From assembly GCF_905372115.1 (NCBI RefSeq), contig NZ_CAJPNR010000027.1, forward strand, positions 1 through 26,815: DNA of 26,815 nt, in the 5' to 3' direction. Shown piece after piece: positions 1-7,144 of the stretch. Made by a program: the position numbers and the translations under genes. Within the stretch, counting starts at the first letter, position 1. Every line of letters begins with the position of its first letter. The DNA is from an uncultured Streptococcus sp. (GTDB lineage: Bacteria > Bacillota > Bacilli > Lactobacillales > Streptococcaceae). The notes under the pieces are model-generated. The model was not told the DNA's origin and ran no database searches. It saw only the letters and a program-made list of their open reading frames with translations.

Positions 1-497
1 CCGATGGCTTCAAGGGGCTTGAGCAGATGATCAGTCAGGCTTACCCATTAGCTAAACAACAACGTTGCTTCATTCATATTAGTCGAAATCTGGCTAGTAA
101 AGTGAAACGAGCAGATAGAGCGGTTATTTCGGAGCAATTTAAAACGATTTATCGCGTTGAAAATTTAGAAATGGTAGTACAAGCTTTGAAGGACTTTATC
201 GCTGAATGGAAGCCAAAGTATAGGAAAATAATGGAAAGTTTGGAGAATACGGGTAATCTTTTAACTTTTTATCAGTTTCCCTACCAGATTTGGCACAGCA
301 TTTATTCGACAAACCTCATTGAGTCTCTCAACAAAGAAATCAAACGTCAAACGAAAAAGAAGGTTCTTTTTCCTAACGAGGAGGCTCTGGAACGTTACTT
401 AGTTACTTTGTTTGAAGATTATAATTTCAAGCAAAGTCAACGAATCCATAAAGGGTTTGGCCAATGTTCTGACACACTTGAAAGCTTATTTGATTAA
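1..497 (+). CDS. IS256-family transposase, C-terminal part (5' end outside window)
   Basis: This is the 3' part of a mutator-type (IS256 family) DDE transposase. The frame is open to the left edge: the codons before the first ATG (position 27) read DGFKGLEQ, so that Met is internal and the gene starts outside the window. Recognisable family features are the block KQQRCFIHISRNLASKV and, near the C-terminus, STNLIESLNKEIKRQTKKK. The Glu of NLIES is the expected third catalytic acid, and the Lys/Arg-rich stretch after it is typical of the family. The gene ends with TAA and is followed directly by the probable IS right end. Nothing in the visible part is broken, but the two catalytic Asp residues lie outside the window, so whether the element is intact cannot be judged. 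Confidence 0.9.
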   Translation, partial: DGFKGLEQMISQAYPLAKQQRCFIHISRNLASKVKRADRAVISEQFKTIYRVENLEMVVQALKDFIAEWKPKYRKIMESLENTGNLLTFYQFPYQIWHSIYSTNLIESLNKEIKRQTKKKVLFPNEEALERYLVTLFEDYNFKQSQRIHKGFGQCSDTLESLFD

Positions 498-545
498 CAC
501 TCCATAACTCTACTAGAGTGTTTACACATAATTATTGACAGTATC
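1..545 (+). mobile_element. IS256-family insertion sequence, right part
   Basis: The transposase gene plus the terminal sequence after it. The final bases, from about 515 to 545, include GTGTTTACACATAATTATTG and end in GACAGTATC. This resembles the terminal inverted repeats of streptococcal IS256-group elements, which begin GATACTGTC on the outward strand. The exact end (545) is inferred from that resemblance. The left terminus and any target duplication lie outside the window. Confidence 0.7.
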
Positions 546-653
546 AACAGGAACCTAACCAGCTCTTATAAAATGTCATTGTATTCATACTTAAATATAA
601 TAAAAAATCTTTATTAAGAGATTAAAGGGGCTGTCTTAAAACGATAAGAATAT

Positions 654-707
654 AAAAAAAGCAGGGCAAAGCGAATTCCTGAGGAAGCCCGTTTGCGGCT
701 GCTTTTT
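654..707 (-). terminator. Rho-independent terminator of a decayed minus-strand gene
   Basis: On the minus strand AAAAAGCAG (707–699) pairs with CTGCTTTTT (664–656), with an inner GGGC/GCCC pairing. It ends in a T run encoded by the A tract at 654–660. It lies just after the TAA at 714–712 of the minus-strand remnant, which supports that remnant having been a real gene. Confidence 0.6.
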
Positions 708-711
708 CTTT

Positions 712-813
712 TTAACGATTATTCACTTTCATGATGAGGACGAGGTTGGCAGTATCTTCCTTGCCTTCATTTTCATATATGGCACAGTGCGCTGCTGTCT
801 TATCCCAGTCTTG
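712..813 (-). pseudogene. 3' remnant of an unidentified minus-strand gene
   Basis: On the minus strand, about 32 codons ending in TAA at 714–712 read like a natural protein C-terminus; fragments are DWDKTAAHCAIYENEG and TANLVLIMKVNNR. A good terminator follows directly. No start codon with a ribosome site is present. The upstream side runs straight into the oppositely oriented TraX-like remnant near 810–822. I do not recognise the family. The upstream limit is uncertain because the frame stays open for some codons into the neighbouring remnant. Confidence 0.4.
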
Positions 814-821
814 AAAACTGG

Positions 822-989
822 GCCGGCTTTCTAGCCCAATTTGGCTTTCTGTTGGTCATTCCGCTGTTGGAAGCTTACAATGGCCGGCGCGGCTACTCCC
901 CACTCTGGGTTAAATGGGGCTTCTACGCTTTTCATCCCATACACATCAGCCTGCTCTGGCTTATCCGTTTTATTCTTTTAGGACATTAA
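822..989 (+). pseudogene. 3' remnant of a TraX-family membrane protein gene
   Basis: A 55-codon plus-strand reading frame ends with TAA at 987–989. It reads as the C-terminus of a TraX-like acyltransferase-type membrane protein: a hydrophobic segment FLAQFGFLLVIPLLEAYNGR, then KWGFYAFHPIHISLLWLI. A run of this kind, with a glycine/arginine loop followed by F-x-FHP-H and a last membrane helix, is typical of TraX C-termini. The rest of the gene (normally over 200 residues) is absent. Upstream in this frame the sequence stops resembling a protein near 820 and meets a stop at 735–737. It ends at the strong terminator at 988–1026. Family assignment is from memory of the motif. Confidence 0.55.
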
Positions 990-1026
990 AAACGAGACTT
1001 TGACAATACATCAAAGTCTCGTTTTT
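988..1026. terminator. Bidirectional rho-independent terminator
   Basis: A perfect 16-bp stem: AAAAACGAGACTTTGA (988–1003) with TCAAAGTCTCGTTTTT (1011–1026) and a 7-nt loop. A and T runs on the two sides let it work in both directions. It serves the minus-strand hydrolase gene ending at 1034 and would have served the TraX remnant. Confidence 0.9.
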
Positions 1027-1033
1027 TGATTCT

Positions 1034-1927
1034 TTAATTTAAAGCTAATACCTGATTGATAAAGTTCATGCATAATTTTTTCCAAATTGCTAACTCTTCA
1101 TAATCTGAAAATTCTGCCTGTGTATTTCGATTAATGACAGATAAGCCGTGTTCCCCCATCGCAAACATGTGCAATTCGTATAAAACAGCCTTATCTTTTA
1201 GTTTTTTAGCATAGTCCAAGAGAGCATTGTTATAGATGCAGTCGTCATTCTGCATGCCCCAAATGAAAGTGGGAACGGTGTCTGCAGAAATATGTTCTAT
1301 CGGACTGTGTTCTTGTAGATTTTCTCTGGTTAACTCTTTACCCACAACTGTTTTCAAGGCCCCAGTTAGAAAGTCTAGTTTGGGCATGGGAGATAACTTG
1401 GTTGGCCGCTGATTATCTGGATCCGCCACAACACTATCATACTGATGGTTAAAGTCTAATAAGGGATAAGATAAAACTACTAAAGTTGGTCTTATTTTTT
1501 CCTTTGGATAGTTAAAATAGTCTTGCAAAATAGACTCATTCCAGCGATTAGCTAGGGAGGCACAGTGGGTAGCACCTGCTGAAAAGCCAATAAAAATGAT
1601 TTTATCTGGATCAATATTCCACTGCTGCGCTTTCTCTCTTGTTATCAGCAACATTTTCGCTAAATCATAGAGGGGAGCTGGGTAGCTACTATCTTTGCCG
1701 ACTGTATAATCAAGCGTAATAGCTTGAAAGCCTTTATTAAGAAAATAAAGGGCTGCCGGCTCTTTTTCACGATCTGTTACTTTAAAGAAACCGCCCCCAC
1801 CGCAGATAATCACAGCCGGACGCGGATTATGATTCTTAATATCTGGCGTTTCCTCCACTAGATAGGTTGTATAAGTGACAGAGCTTTTATCAGCTCCTGA
1901 CCAAAGTTCGTGTGTATTAATTTTCAT
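1034..1927 (-). CDS. Alpha/beta hydrolase (esterase/lipase-like, BD-FAE type)
   Basis: A 297-residue cytoplasmic hydrolase of the carboxylesterase/acetyl-esterase group; no signal peptide is seen. The oxyanion-hole stretch VIICGGGGF is at residues 39–47 (in place of HGGG). The nucleophile elbow GFSAG puts the Ser at 116. Candidate partners are Asp228/229 in GMQNDD and His260 in MGEHG, completing a plausible triad. I chose the ATG at 1927 because AGGAGG lies 6 nt upstream; a longer in-frame start at 1954 has no such site. It is third in a probable operon after the MATE exporter and the oxidoreductase, about 135 bp behind the latter. The substrate is unknown. These enzymes commonly remove acyl groups from small or carbohydrate substrates, so a link to detoxifying an exported compound is only inference. 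Confidence 0.85.
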   Translation of the reverse strand: MKINTHELWSGADKSSVTYTTYLVEETPDIKNHNPRPAVIICGGGGFFKVTDREKEPAALYFLNKGFQAITLDYTVGKDSSYPAPLYDLAKMLLITREKAQQWNIDPDKIIFIGFSAGATHCASLANRWNESILQDYFNYPKEKIRPTLVVLSYPLLDFNHQYDSVVADPDNQRPTKLSPMPKLDFLTGALKTVVGKELTRENLQEHSPIEHISADTVPTFIWGMQNDDCIYNNALLDYAKKLKDKAVLYELHMFAMGEHGLSVINRNTQAEFSDYEELAIWKKLCMNFINQVLALN

Positions 1928-2062
1928 GAGAATCCTCCTTAATATAAGATACAAAGCCCGTAAAAAGCGACTAGGATTTTAGGCAAGTGACGCCGGCTGC
2001 TTGCAGACAAGAAGCTTGGTCTAAATCTCTAAATCCCAATCTTTTAGGGTGTGTTCCGTTAT

Positions 2063-3031
2063 TTACGGTACTAAGACAATTTTTCGCCTTTCTTTTTTAT
2101 TATCCAGTAATCGGTGAGCCTCTGCTGCTTCATCAAAGGTCTTAATAACAGTATCATCTTCTAAAAGTCGGCCTTCTTTAAAGGCATTATTCACAAGTCT
2201 TCCTGCCATTTGCAATTGTTTTAAGTTGGCTTGGCTGATAACAAAGCCTCTGATTTGCTGACAGTTCATATAGAATTGTCGGGCATCAAAGGTACTCTCC
2301 CGAGGAGTTGTTATGAGGGTTATGGCACCCTTTAAAGCCAGCAAATCAATATTAGTCTGTAAAGCTATTTCCCCAGAAGTGTCAATAATATGATCAAAGC
2401 CAGCTGGAAATTGCTCCGTCAGCTTTTGAAAAAGCTTATCATCACGGTAATCAAAACAAGCAGAACTCCCAATTTGGCCTAATTTTGAAAAATCCTGATA
2501 GTTAGAGGTCGTAACAACCTTTGCACCTGCTTCATGGGCAAGGCAAAGCAGTTTGCTGCCTACATGGCCTGCTGCCCCTTCAATTAATAAGGTTTGACCT
2601 CTTGCCAGCTGCATAATATCCTGCAAAACGATGGCCGCAGTCGCAGCAGAGTGAACAGCTCCAATTAGTCTTACTGGATCGGCTCCTTCAGGAACTGAGA
2701 AAAGCCTTTCTGCCGGGATCAAAGCATATTCGCTAGTGACCCCCTGCCTGCTATCATAACCCATACTATTGGTCCAGACTAAATCACCAGCGGCAAATTG
2801 GCTAACGTCATCACCAACGCTGACCACCTCGCCAACAGCATCCCGACCGAGAATATAAGGTTGAGGCAATTGAGTCTGATAAAGTCCCGAGCGAATAAAG
2901 GTATCAACATAATTGACCGAGACTGCCAAAACTTTGATGAGAACTGTTTTAGGTATCACCTCTGGGACAGGCAAATCACCAATTTGGATGACTGAAGGGT
3001 CTCCCTGCTCATAAATGTAAACTGCTTTCAT
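2063..3031 (-). CDS. NAD(P)-dependent quinone-oxidoreductase-like protein (MDR superfamily)
   Basis: A 322-residue medium-chain dehydrogenase/reductase. The N-terminal GroES-like domain (about 1–115) carries ILGRDAVGEVVSVGDDV, typical of zeta-crystallin/quinone oxidoreductases. The Rossmann part has the nucleotide-binding stretch EGAAGHVGSK (151–160). No catalytic or structural zinc cysteine cluster is visible, fitting the zinc-free quinone-reductase branch. Its ribosome site (AAAGGAG) lies inside the last codons of the upstream MATE gene, and only 2 nt separate the MATE stop from this ATG, so the two are translated from one message. The likely reaction is NADPH-dependent reduction of quinones or enones. 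The true substrate is unknown. Confidence 0.88.
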   Translation of the reverse strand: MKAVYIYEQGDPSVIQIGDLPVPEVIPKTVLIKVLAVSVNYVDTFIRSGLYQTQLPQPYILGRDAVGEVVSVGDDVSQFAAGDLVWTNSMGYDSRQGVTSEYALIPAERLFSVPEGADPVRLIGAVHSAATAAIVLQDIMQLARGQTLLIEGAAGHVGSKLLCLAHEAGAKVVTTSNYQDFSKLGQIGSSACFDYRDDKLFQKLTEQFPAGFDHIIDTSGEIALQTNIDLLALKGAITLITTPRESTFDARQFYMNCQQIRGFVISQANLKQLQMAGRLVNNAFKEGRLLEDDTVIKTFDEAAEAHRLLDNKKERRKIVLVP

Positions 3032-3033
3032 TT

Positions 3034-4251
3034 CTACTCCTTTCTCTCAATGTGTTTTGAAATATTAGTAAAATAAATTAGTCTCATTAAAAAGCCTGCA
3101 AACCAGCCAAAAGGGGCTGCCAGCCAGATACCGTTAAAACCTAGTTTTGTATGAGATAAGCAGACAGCTAACGGAACCTGCAGCAGACAAAAGGTGGTGA
3201 CAGAAGCAATCAATGGCAATAAGGATTTTCCATATCCCAATAATAGACCATTTAGCACCTGCATAGCACCAAAAACAAAGTAAAAAATAGATACAATTCG
3301 TAGATAGCCTTCTCCAATCTGAACAATTGCCTTCTGACGATTAAAAATAGCAATAAAATGAGGAGCAAAACTGTAAATAAGTCCAGAAATAGCAATCGAA
3401 ATCCCCAAAGTTATTATTAAGGCGCTCCTGCCTCCTTTTGCTATCCGTTTTTGTTCACCTGCCCCTTTATTTTGAGCGGTAAAATTCATAAGAGCCTGAC
3501 CTAAATTAATAGCAGGCATTTCTGCAAAAGCATCTACTTTGGAAGCGGCAGTATAAGCAGCAATCGCATTTGCTCCAAAGCCATTGACTAAAAATTGGAT
3601 AACCAAAAAACCTAAACTGATAAAAATTTGCTGTAACATAGCAGGAAGCCCGATAGCTAAAGAAGTCTTTAAAACGCTGACTTTCCACTTTAAATGAAGA
3701 AGATTGGGAGCCAGTTTAGGATAATATCTGTACATGTAGCGCAAACAGACTATAAAGGAAAAGACCTGTGCAAGTACGGTTGCCAGAGCGGCACCAACAA
3801 CACCATAAGTGAAAAATTTTATGAAAATGACGTCTAACAAAATAGTTTGTAAATACGCATCTGCATCAGATAGCAGGCTGGCTGGAACATTCAAGTGTTC
3901 TAAAAGAACAGGAGAGTAAAGTAGACCTAAGACCATTAAAAAGAAAGAAAACAGACTAATAAAAATAATATTTGTGTCAACGACTTCTTTCATATTTTGA
4001 TTTCTTTTAGCGCCATAAAGTTGGGAAATAATAACACTTGCACCAATAGACATCCCTGTAGATACTGATATTGTCAACGCTAATATTTGAGTACTAGAAC
4101 CAACAGCAGCAAGGGCTTCAGCTCCCAAAAGATTACCAACGATAACAGTATCTGTAATATTATAAAGCTGCTCAAATAAGTTTCCTAAGAAAATAGGGAG
4201 GGCAAAAACAAAAAGCGCTTTTAATTCACCTCCCTTTGTTAGGTCAGTCAT
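3034..4251 (-). CDS. MATE-family multidrug efflux transporter with probable internal deletion
   Basis: A 405-residue multi-helix membrane protein of the MATE family (DinF/NorM-like, Na+- or H+-coupled drug export). Family signatures are visible: LPIFLGNLFEQLYNITDTVI (19–38), VGSSTQILALTISVSTGMSIGA-type TM2 (50–71), and the second-half repeat with GLPAMLQQIF and NFTAQNKGAG. Usual length is about 440–460. Near residue 136, DADAYLQ is joined directly to ILLDVIFI. In relatives, a segment of about 40 residues containing a G-L-P-F-x-F/Y-x-x-N helix and a GD/NSKTPL loop lies between these points. The frame is kept, but most of two membrane helices would be missing, so function is doubtful. The ATG at 4251 has AAAGGAG upstream. 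It is first in an operon with the oxidoreductase and hydrolase, and divergent from the MocR regulator. Confidence 0.85.
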   Translation of the reverse strand: MTDLTKGGELKALFVFALPIFLGNLFEQLYNITDTVIVGNLLGAEALAAVGSSTQILALTISVSTGMSIGASVIISQLYGAKRNQNMKEVVDTNIIFISLFSFFLMVLGLLYSPVLLEHLNVPASLLSDADAYLQTILLDVIFIKFFTYGVVGAALATVLAQVFSFIVCLRYMYRYYPKLAPNLLHLKWKVSVLKTSLAIGLPAMLQQIFISLGFLVIQFLVNGFGANAIAAYTAASKVDAFAEMPAINLGQALMNFTAQNKGAGEQKRIAKGGRSALIITLGISIAISGLIYSFAPHFIAIFNRQKAIVQIGEGYLRIVSIFYFVFGAMQVLNGLLLGYGKSLLPLIASVTTFCLLQVPLAVCLSHTKLGFNGIWLAAPFGWFAGFLMRLIYFTNISKHIERKE

Positions 4252-4282
4252 TTTAAACTCCTTTAAAAATGATATAATAAAG

Positions 4283-4344
4283 CATACAATCCATACAATT
4301 ATTATAAAGGAAAACTCTTTAACGGGGACCGATAAGATTGTATG
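4283..4344. promoter_or_regulatory. Candidate operator repeats between MATE and MocR genes
   Basis: Three copies of a CATACAAT-type motif lie in the 115-bp divergent spacer: CATACAATC (4283–4291), CATACAATT (4292–4300) directly abutting it, and the reverse copy GATTGTATG (4336–4344). The outer copies form a 9-bp perfect inverted repeat. MocR/GabR-type dimers often bind direct repeats close to their own promoter, so these are plausible binding sites for the adjacent regulator. That role is inference. Confidence 0.45.
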
Positions 4345-4366
4345 ACAGACAATTTAAGGAGAGCCT

Positions 4367-5746
4367 ATGTCTATTAATTCATTTGAAAATTACCCTATGA
4401 CTTGGAAACCTGACAGAAATTTACTAAAAACGCCCCTATATTTTCATTTAGCCCAACTCTTAGAGCAAGACATTAGGGCAGGACGCTTGTCTTTTGGAAC
4501 TCAGCTTCCACCGCAGCGAGAATTGGCAGATTTTTTAGATATTAATTTAAGCACTGTTACAAGAGCATTTAAAATTTGCATGCAAAAAGGGCTCATTCAT
4601 GCTGTAATCGGCAAGGGGACTTTTGTCTCATCTCAGCCTCCTCTTCCTTTATCATCCTTTAAAAAGGATGAGACTTGTATCCGCCTCAGTGTCTTATGCT
4701 CCTATTATCAACTGAATCATATCGTATCTGATGTATCTAGAAAATTGATGCAGAGCCAATCAGTTGATCAATTATTTGAATTTGATGCCAGTCAAACGGA
4801 ACAGGAGCAAAAGCAAAAATTGACTGCTCAAAACTGGCTACAAAAATTTCAAGTCCAAACTTCTGTCAACAATATCTTGCTGACCGATGGCACCCAGAAC
4901 GCTTTAGTCATCGCATTTTTGACTCTCTTTAAAGCTGGCGATAAAATTGGAGTAGACACTTTTACCTATACAAATTTTATAGCTCTTGCTAATCAATTTC
5001 AGATTGAACTGGTACCTTTAAAAAGCGATAAAGAAGGAATACTCATTCAAGATTTAGTAAAAACACTCAAACAGCAGAAACTCAAGGCCCTTTATTTGGT
5101 TCCTACTTCTAATAATCCAACCACTGTTAGCCTGTCTTTGAAGCGCCGAAGACAGTTAGCAGAGCTTATTGTTAAAAATCATCTTTTGCTGATAGAAGAT
5201 GATACTTATGCTTTTATAAATGCTAAAAACACACCACCTTTTGTTCAGCTCATTCCCCAGCATACAATCTATATCCACGGACTGTCCAAGTCTTTATTTG
5301 CTGGTCTGCGTGTGGCGTATATGGTTGTTCCTAGCCATTTGCAGCCTCAATTTACAAAAACTGCTGACACTCTTAATACTCATATCCCCTTGCTTGATGC
5401 TAATATCGTCAGCGAGCTAATTGTCAGCGGTAAAGCCGATGAGGTTATTGAAAGAAAAAAAGCCTTAGCTAAAGAACGCAATGCTTTGTACCGTCAGTAT
5501 TTTCCAAACTCTGCTGCTGCCAATCCTTATGTTTTATTTCAATGGTTGCCTTTGCCTGAACACATAAATGGGTATGACTTTGAAGAATTGGCCAATAAAA
5601 ACGGTGTGGAAATTTTATGCGCAGAACGCTTTCTGGTAGGAGGAGCAGAACAATCAGCTCTTCGTGTAGCCACCTGTTCACCAGATACGACAGAAGAGTT
5701 AGAACAAGGACTTAAGTTACTAAAAAAGCTGCTGCCTCTTGTCTAG
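4367..5746 (+). CDS. MocR-type transcriptional regulator (GntR HTH + aminotransferase-like domain)
   Basis: A 459-residue chimeric regulator. Residues about 22–90 are a GntR winged helix: PLYFHLAQLLEQDIRAGRLS, then LPPQRELADFLDINLSTVTRAF and GLIHAVIGKGTFV. Residues about 110–455 are a type-I aminotransferase fold. It keeps the PLP features: TSNNPTT (Asn250), IEDDTY (Asp278, Tyr281) and GLSKSLFAGLR, with Lys308 the expected Schiff-base lysine and Arg315 near the phosphate. The start is supported by AAGGAG 6 nt upstream. Members of this family sense PLP or amino-compound ligands and regulate neighbouring genes. Here the divergent MATE–oxidoreductase–hydrolase operon is the obvious target, but the ligand cannot be read from sequence. 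There is no clear terminator in the 127 bp after the stop. Confidence 0.9.
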   Translation: MSINSFENYPMTWKPDRNLLKTPLYFHLAQLLEQDIRAGRLSFGTQLPPQRELADFLDINLSTVTRAFKICMQKGLIHAVIGKGTFVSSQPPLPLSSFKKDETCIRLSVLCSYYQLNHIVSDVSRKLMQSQSVDQLFEFDASQTEQEQKQKLTAQNWLQKFQVQTSVNNILLTDGTQNALVIAFLTLFKAGDKIGVDTFTYTNFIALANQFQIELVPLKSDKEGILIQDLVKTLKQQKLKALYLVPTSNNPTTVSLSLKRRRQLAELIVKNHLLLIEDDTYAFINAKNTPPFVQLIPQHTIYIHGLSKSLFAGLRVAYMVVPSHLQPQFTKTADTLNTHIPLLDANIVSELIVSGKADEVIERKKALAKERNALYRQYFPNSAAANPYVLFQWLPLPEHINGYDFEELANKNGVEILCAERFLVGGAEQSALRVATCSPDTTEELEQGLKLLKKLLPLV

Positions 5747-5873
5747 TATCAGAACCCAAAAAATGCTTCCTAAGTTTTCTTTGATGATTTTATTCACTAA
5801 AATAAAAATGTGGTGTTAAGCGTGCTATCTTCACTTCATATTCCTCCCCCATCTACAATAATTTCTTTTCAAT

Positions 5874-6467
5874 CTACTTGATAATACTCAACAAAATTTT
5901 CTTCTTACTTTTAGAGTTTTGAAGATTTTCAAAGATATTCTCATCTTGGGAAATTATTGTAAATAATTTACTTAATTTTTCATAATTTATATTTTCTGCA
6001 TTGTTCATAATTTCTATTGTAGAATCAAGGAGCTCTCTCAACAAAGTATAGTCAATTTTCGAGATAAAACTAAAAACTTTGTTATTATCAACTTTGGAAA
6101 AATCAAATGTCAGATTAATTAATAAAATTAAGTCAGATAGCAATTGATTTTTTAATGATTCTGCCATACTATTTTCAAATTCAACCTTGGCTACCAATCT
6201 ATAGTTGGTCAATGAGTACTTAATTTCAGAAAAATATGGAAGTTCCAGATACTTAGCTAACAAGGTTAGTAATTCTTCATAAGATCGTTGACTTGCAATT
6301 TTTATAACATGAAAATAGTACTCTTTTAACTCTTCTATTAATAGAGGATTTTCTAATAGAAATTGTTGAAATGTATTTATCAACAGTTTTTTTGCTCGAG
6401 GAATATTTATTTGTGGTAAATGAGTAGATACATGCTGTAAATTTTTAAATTTTCCAAATTTCATCAT
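5874..6467 (-). CDS. Hypothetical protein, AT-rich, mostly helical
   Basis: A 197-residue protein that I do not recognise. It is rich in Leu, Ile, Asn, Lys and Glu, predicted to be almost all helical, and has no signal peptide, membrane helix or metal motif. The N-terminus starts basic (MMKFGKFKN) and the C-terminus ends in a Lys/Ser-rich stretch, SKSKKKILLSIIK. Base composition is much more AT-rich than the pyr or pht genes, which suggests transfer. The ribosome site AAAGGA lies 8 nt before the first ATG; the second codon is also ATG. It follows a 23-aa peptide gene and a membrane protein gene on the same strand, so the three probably form one transcript. No terminator is evident downstream. 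Confidence 0.6.
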   Translation of the reverse strand: MMKFGKFKNLQHVSTHLPQINIPRAKKLLINTFQQFLLENPLLIEELKEYYFHVIKIASQRSYEELLTLLAKYLELPYFSEIKYSLTNYRLVAKVEFENSMAESLKNQLLSDLILLINLTFDFSKVDNNKVFSFISKIDYTLLRELLDSTIEIMNNAENINYEKLSKLFTIISQDENIFENLQNSKSKKKILLSIIK

Positions 6468-6524
6468 TTAATATTTCCTTTCTGGACTCTTCCTTTGGCT
6501 TGGAGGAAGAAAAGAATTGTTTTT

Positions 6525-6596
6525 TTAGATAAACAAAGCTACAAAAGCTACTAGTAAGACAGCTATCACTAAAATAAATAGTTTTCTTTTATTCAT
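6525..6596 (-). CDS. Putative 23-aa hydrophobic membrane peptide
   Basis: A short reading frame whose ATG overlaps the TGA of the upstream gene in an ATGA arrangement (6593–6596), the classic sign of translational coupling. The product begins MNKRKLF and continues as one uninterrupted hydrophobic helix (ILVIAVLLVAFVALFI) to the stop. A single basic-headed membrane span of this size recalls small membrane regulators or type-I-toxin-like peptides, but no family can be assigned. A 7-bp hairpin (TCTTCCT/AGGAAGA, 6488–6510) and a 57-nt spacer separate it from the 197-aa gene. It could also be a chance frame; coupling and composition favour a real gene. Confidence 0.45.
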   Translation of the reverse strand: MNKRKLFILVIAVLLVAFVALFI

Positions 6597-7144
6597 TTAT
6601 TGACCTCTTCCTCTTGTCCGACCGACGAAGCCTCAGATTGAGTATCTCCTTGACTGTCGCTGGTGCTCGCTGAACTATCCGATTTTGGAAAATCCAAACT
6701 ATACTCAGTTTCTGTACTAATCGCCGGAAGATCAACATCTATTATCTCCTGATTTTGAACAGGATGATAAGAAGCGAAAAAGGCCCAAGCCATATAAACA
6801 AAAATGGCTGGATATACAATCAGATGTTTTCCCCAAAAATTCCCAGAAGCTTCAGTACCTCTTGTAGACATTCCTTTCAATTCTGGATACTGATTCTCGT
6901 ATTGTTTCTTTTTTGTCCAATACGGCCTTGATATAACAACACCTGCAAACACAACTAAGCCAATTGAAACATTTTCAAAGATTAGATTCCTAGATCCTGA
7001 ATGAATCAAAATAAAGGATAGAATAGCTCCTGTAACGGCCGTTAGCAAGAATATAAGGCGGCTATAAATAGCTTCTTTTTTTAATCTAAGATATTCTTTG
7101 ATGGGTGTCAAGCCCCAGTTAAACTGGACAGTAAAAAAGTACAT
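6593..7144 (-). CDS. Membrane protein, 5'-truncated by IS3-family insertion
   Basis: A 183-residue reading frame with about three hydrophobic segments (residues roughly 28–48, 55–72 and 108–126), a KK-rich loop (SRPYWTKKKQYE) and an acidic Ser-rich tail (SDSSASTSDSQG). I do not recognise the family. The ATG at 7144 lies inside the terminal inverted repeat of the insertion sequence. It overlaps the transposase stop (TAATG), so the first six to seven residues (MYFFTVQ) are encoded by the IS. The native start has been lost: the next Met is near residue 91. What remains is probably the C-terminal part of a larger protein, perhaps still translated by coupling to the transposase. Downstream its stop overlaps the 23-aa peptide start. 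Confidence 0.5.
   Translation of the reverse strand: MYFFTVQFNWGLTPIKEYLRLKKEAIYSRLIFLLTAVTGAILSFILIHSGSRNLIFENVSIGLVVFAGVVISRPYWTKKKQYENQYPELKGMSTRGTEASGNFWGKHLIVYPAIFVYMAWAFFASYHPVQNQEIIDVDLPAISTETEYSLDFPKSDSSASTSDSQGDTQSEASSVGQEEEVNK
7125..7143. repeat. IS3-family terminal inverted repeat (transposase 3' side)
   Basis: TGGACAGTAAAAAAGTACA, pairing with the opposite terminus at 8375–8395 apart from a missing TA dinucleotide. It carries the ATG used by the downstream 183-aa frame. Confidence 0.8.

Noticed and set aside
628..650. GGGGCTGTCTTAAAACG as a possible insertion-sequence end
   Set aside because: It resembles the style of some IS termini, but no partner repeat or transposase remnant was found in the window.
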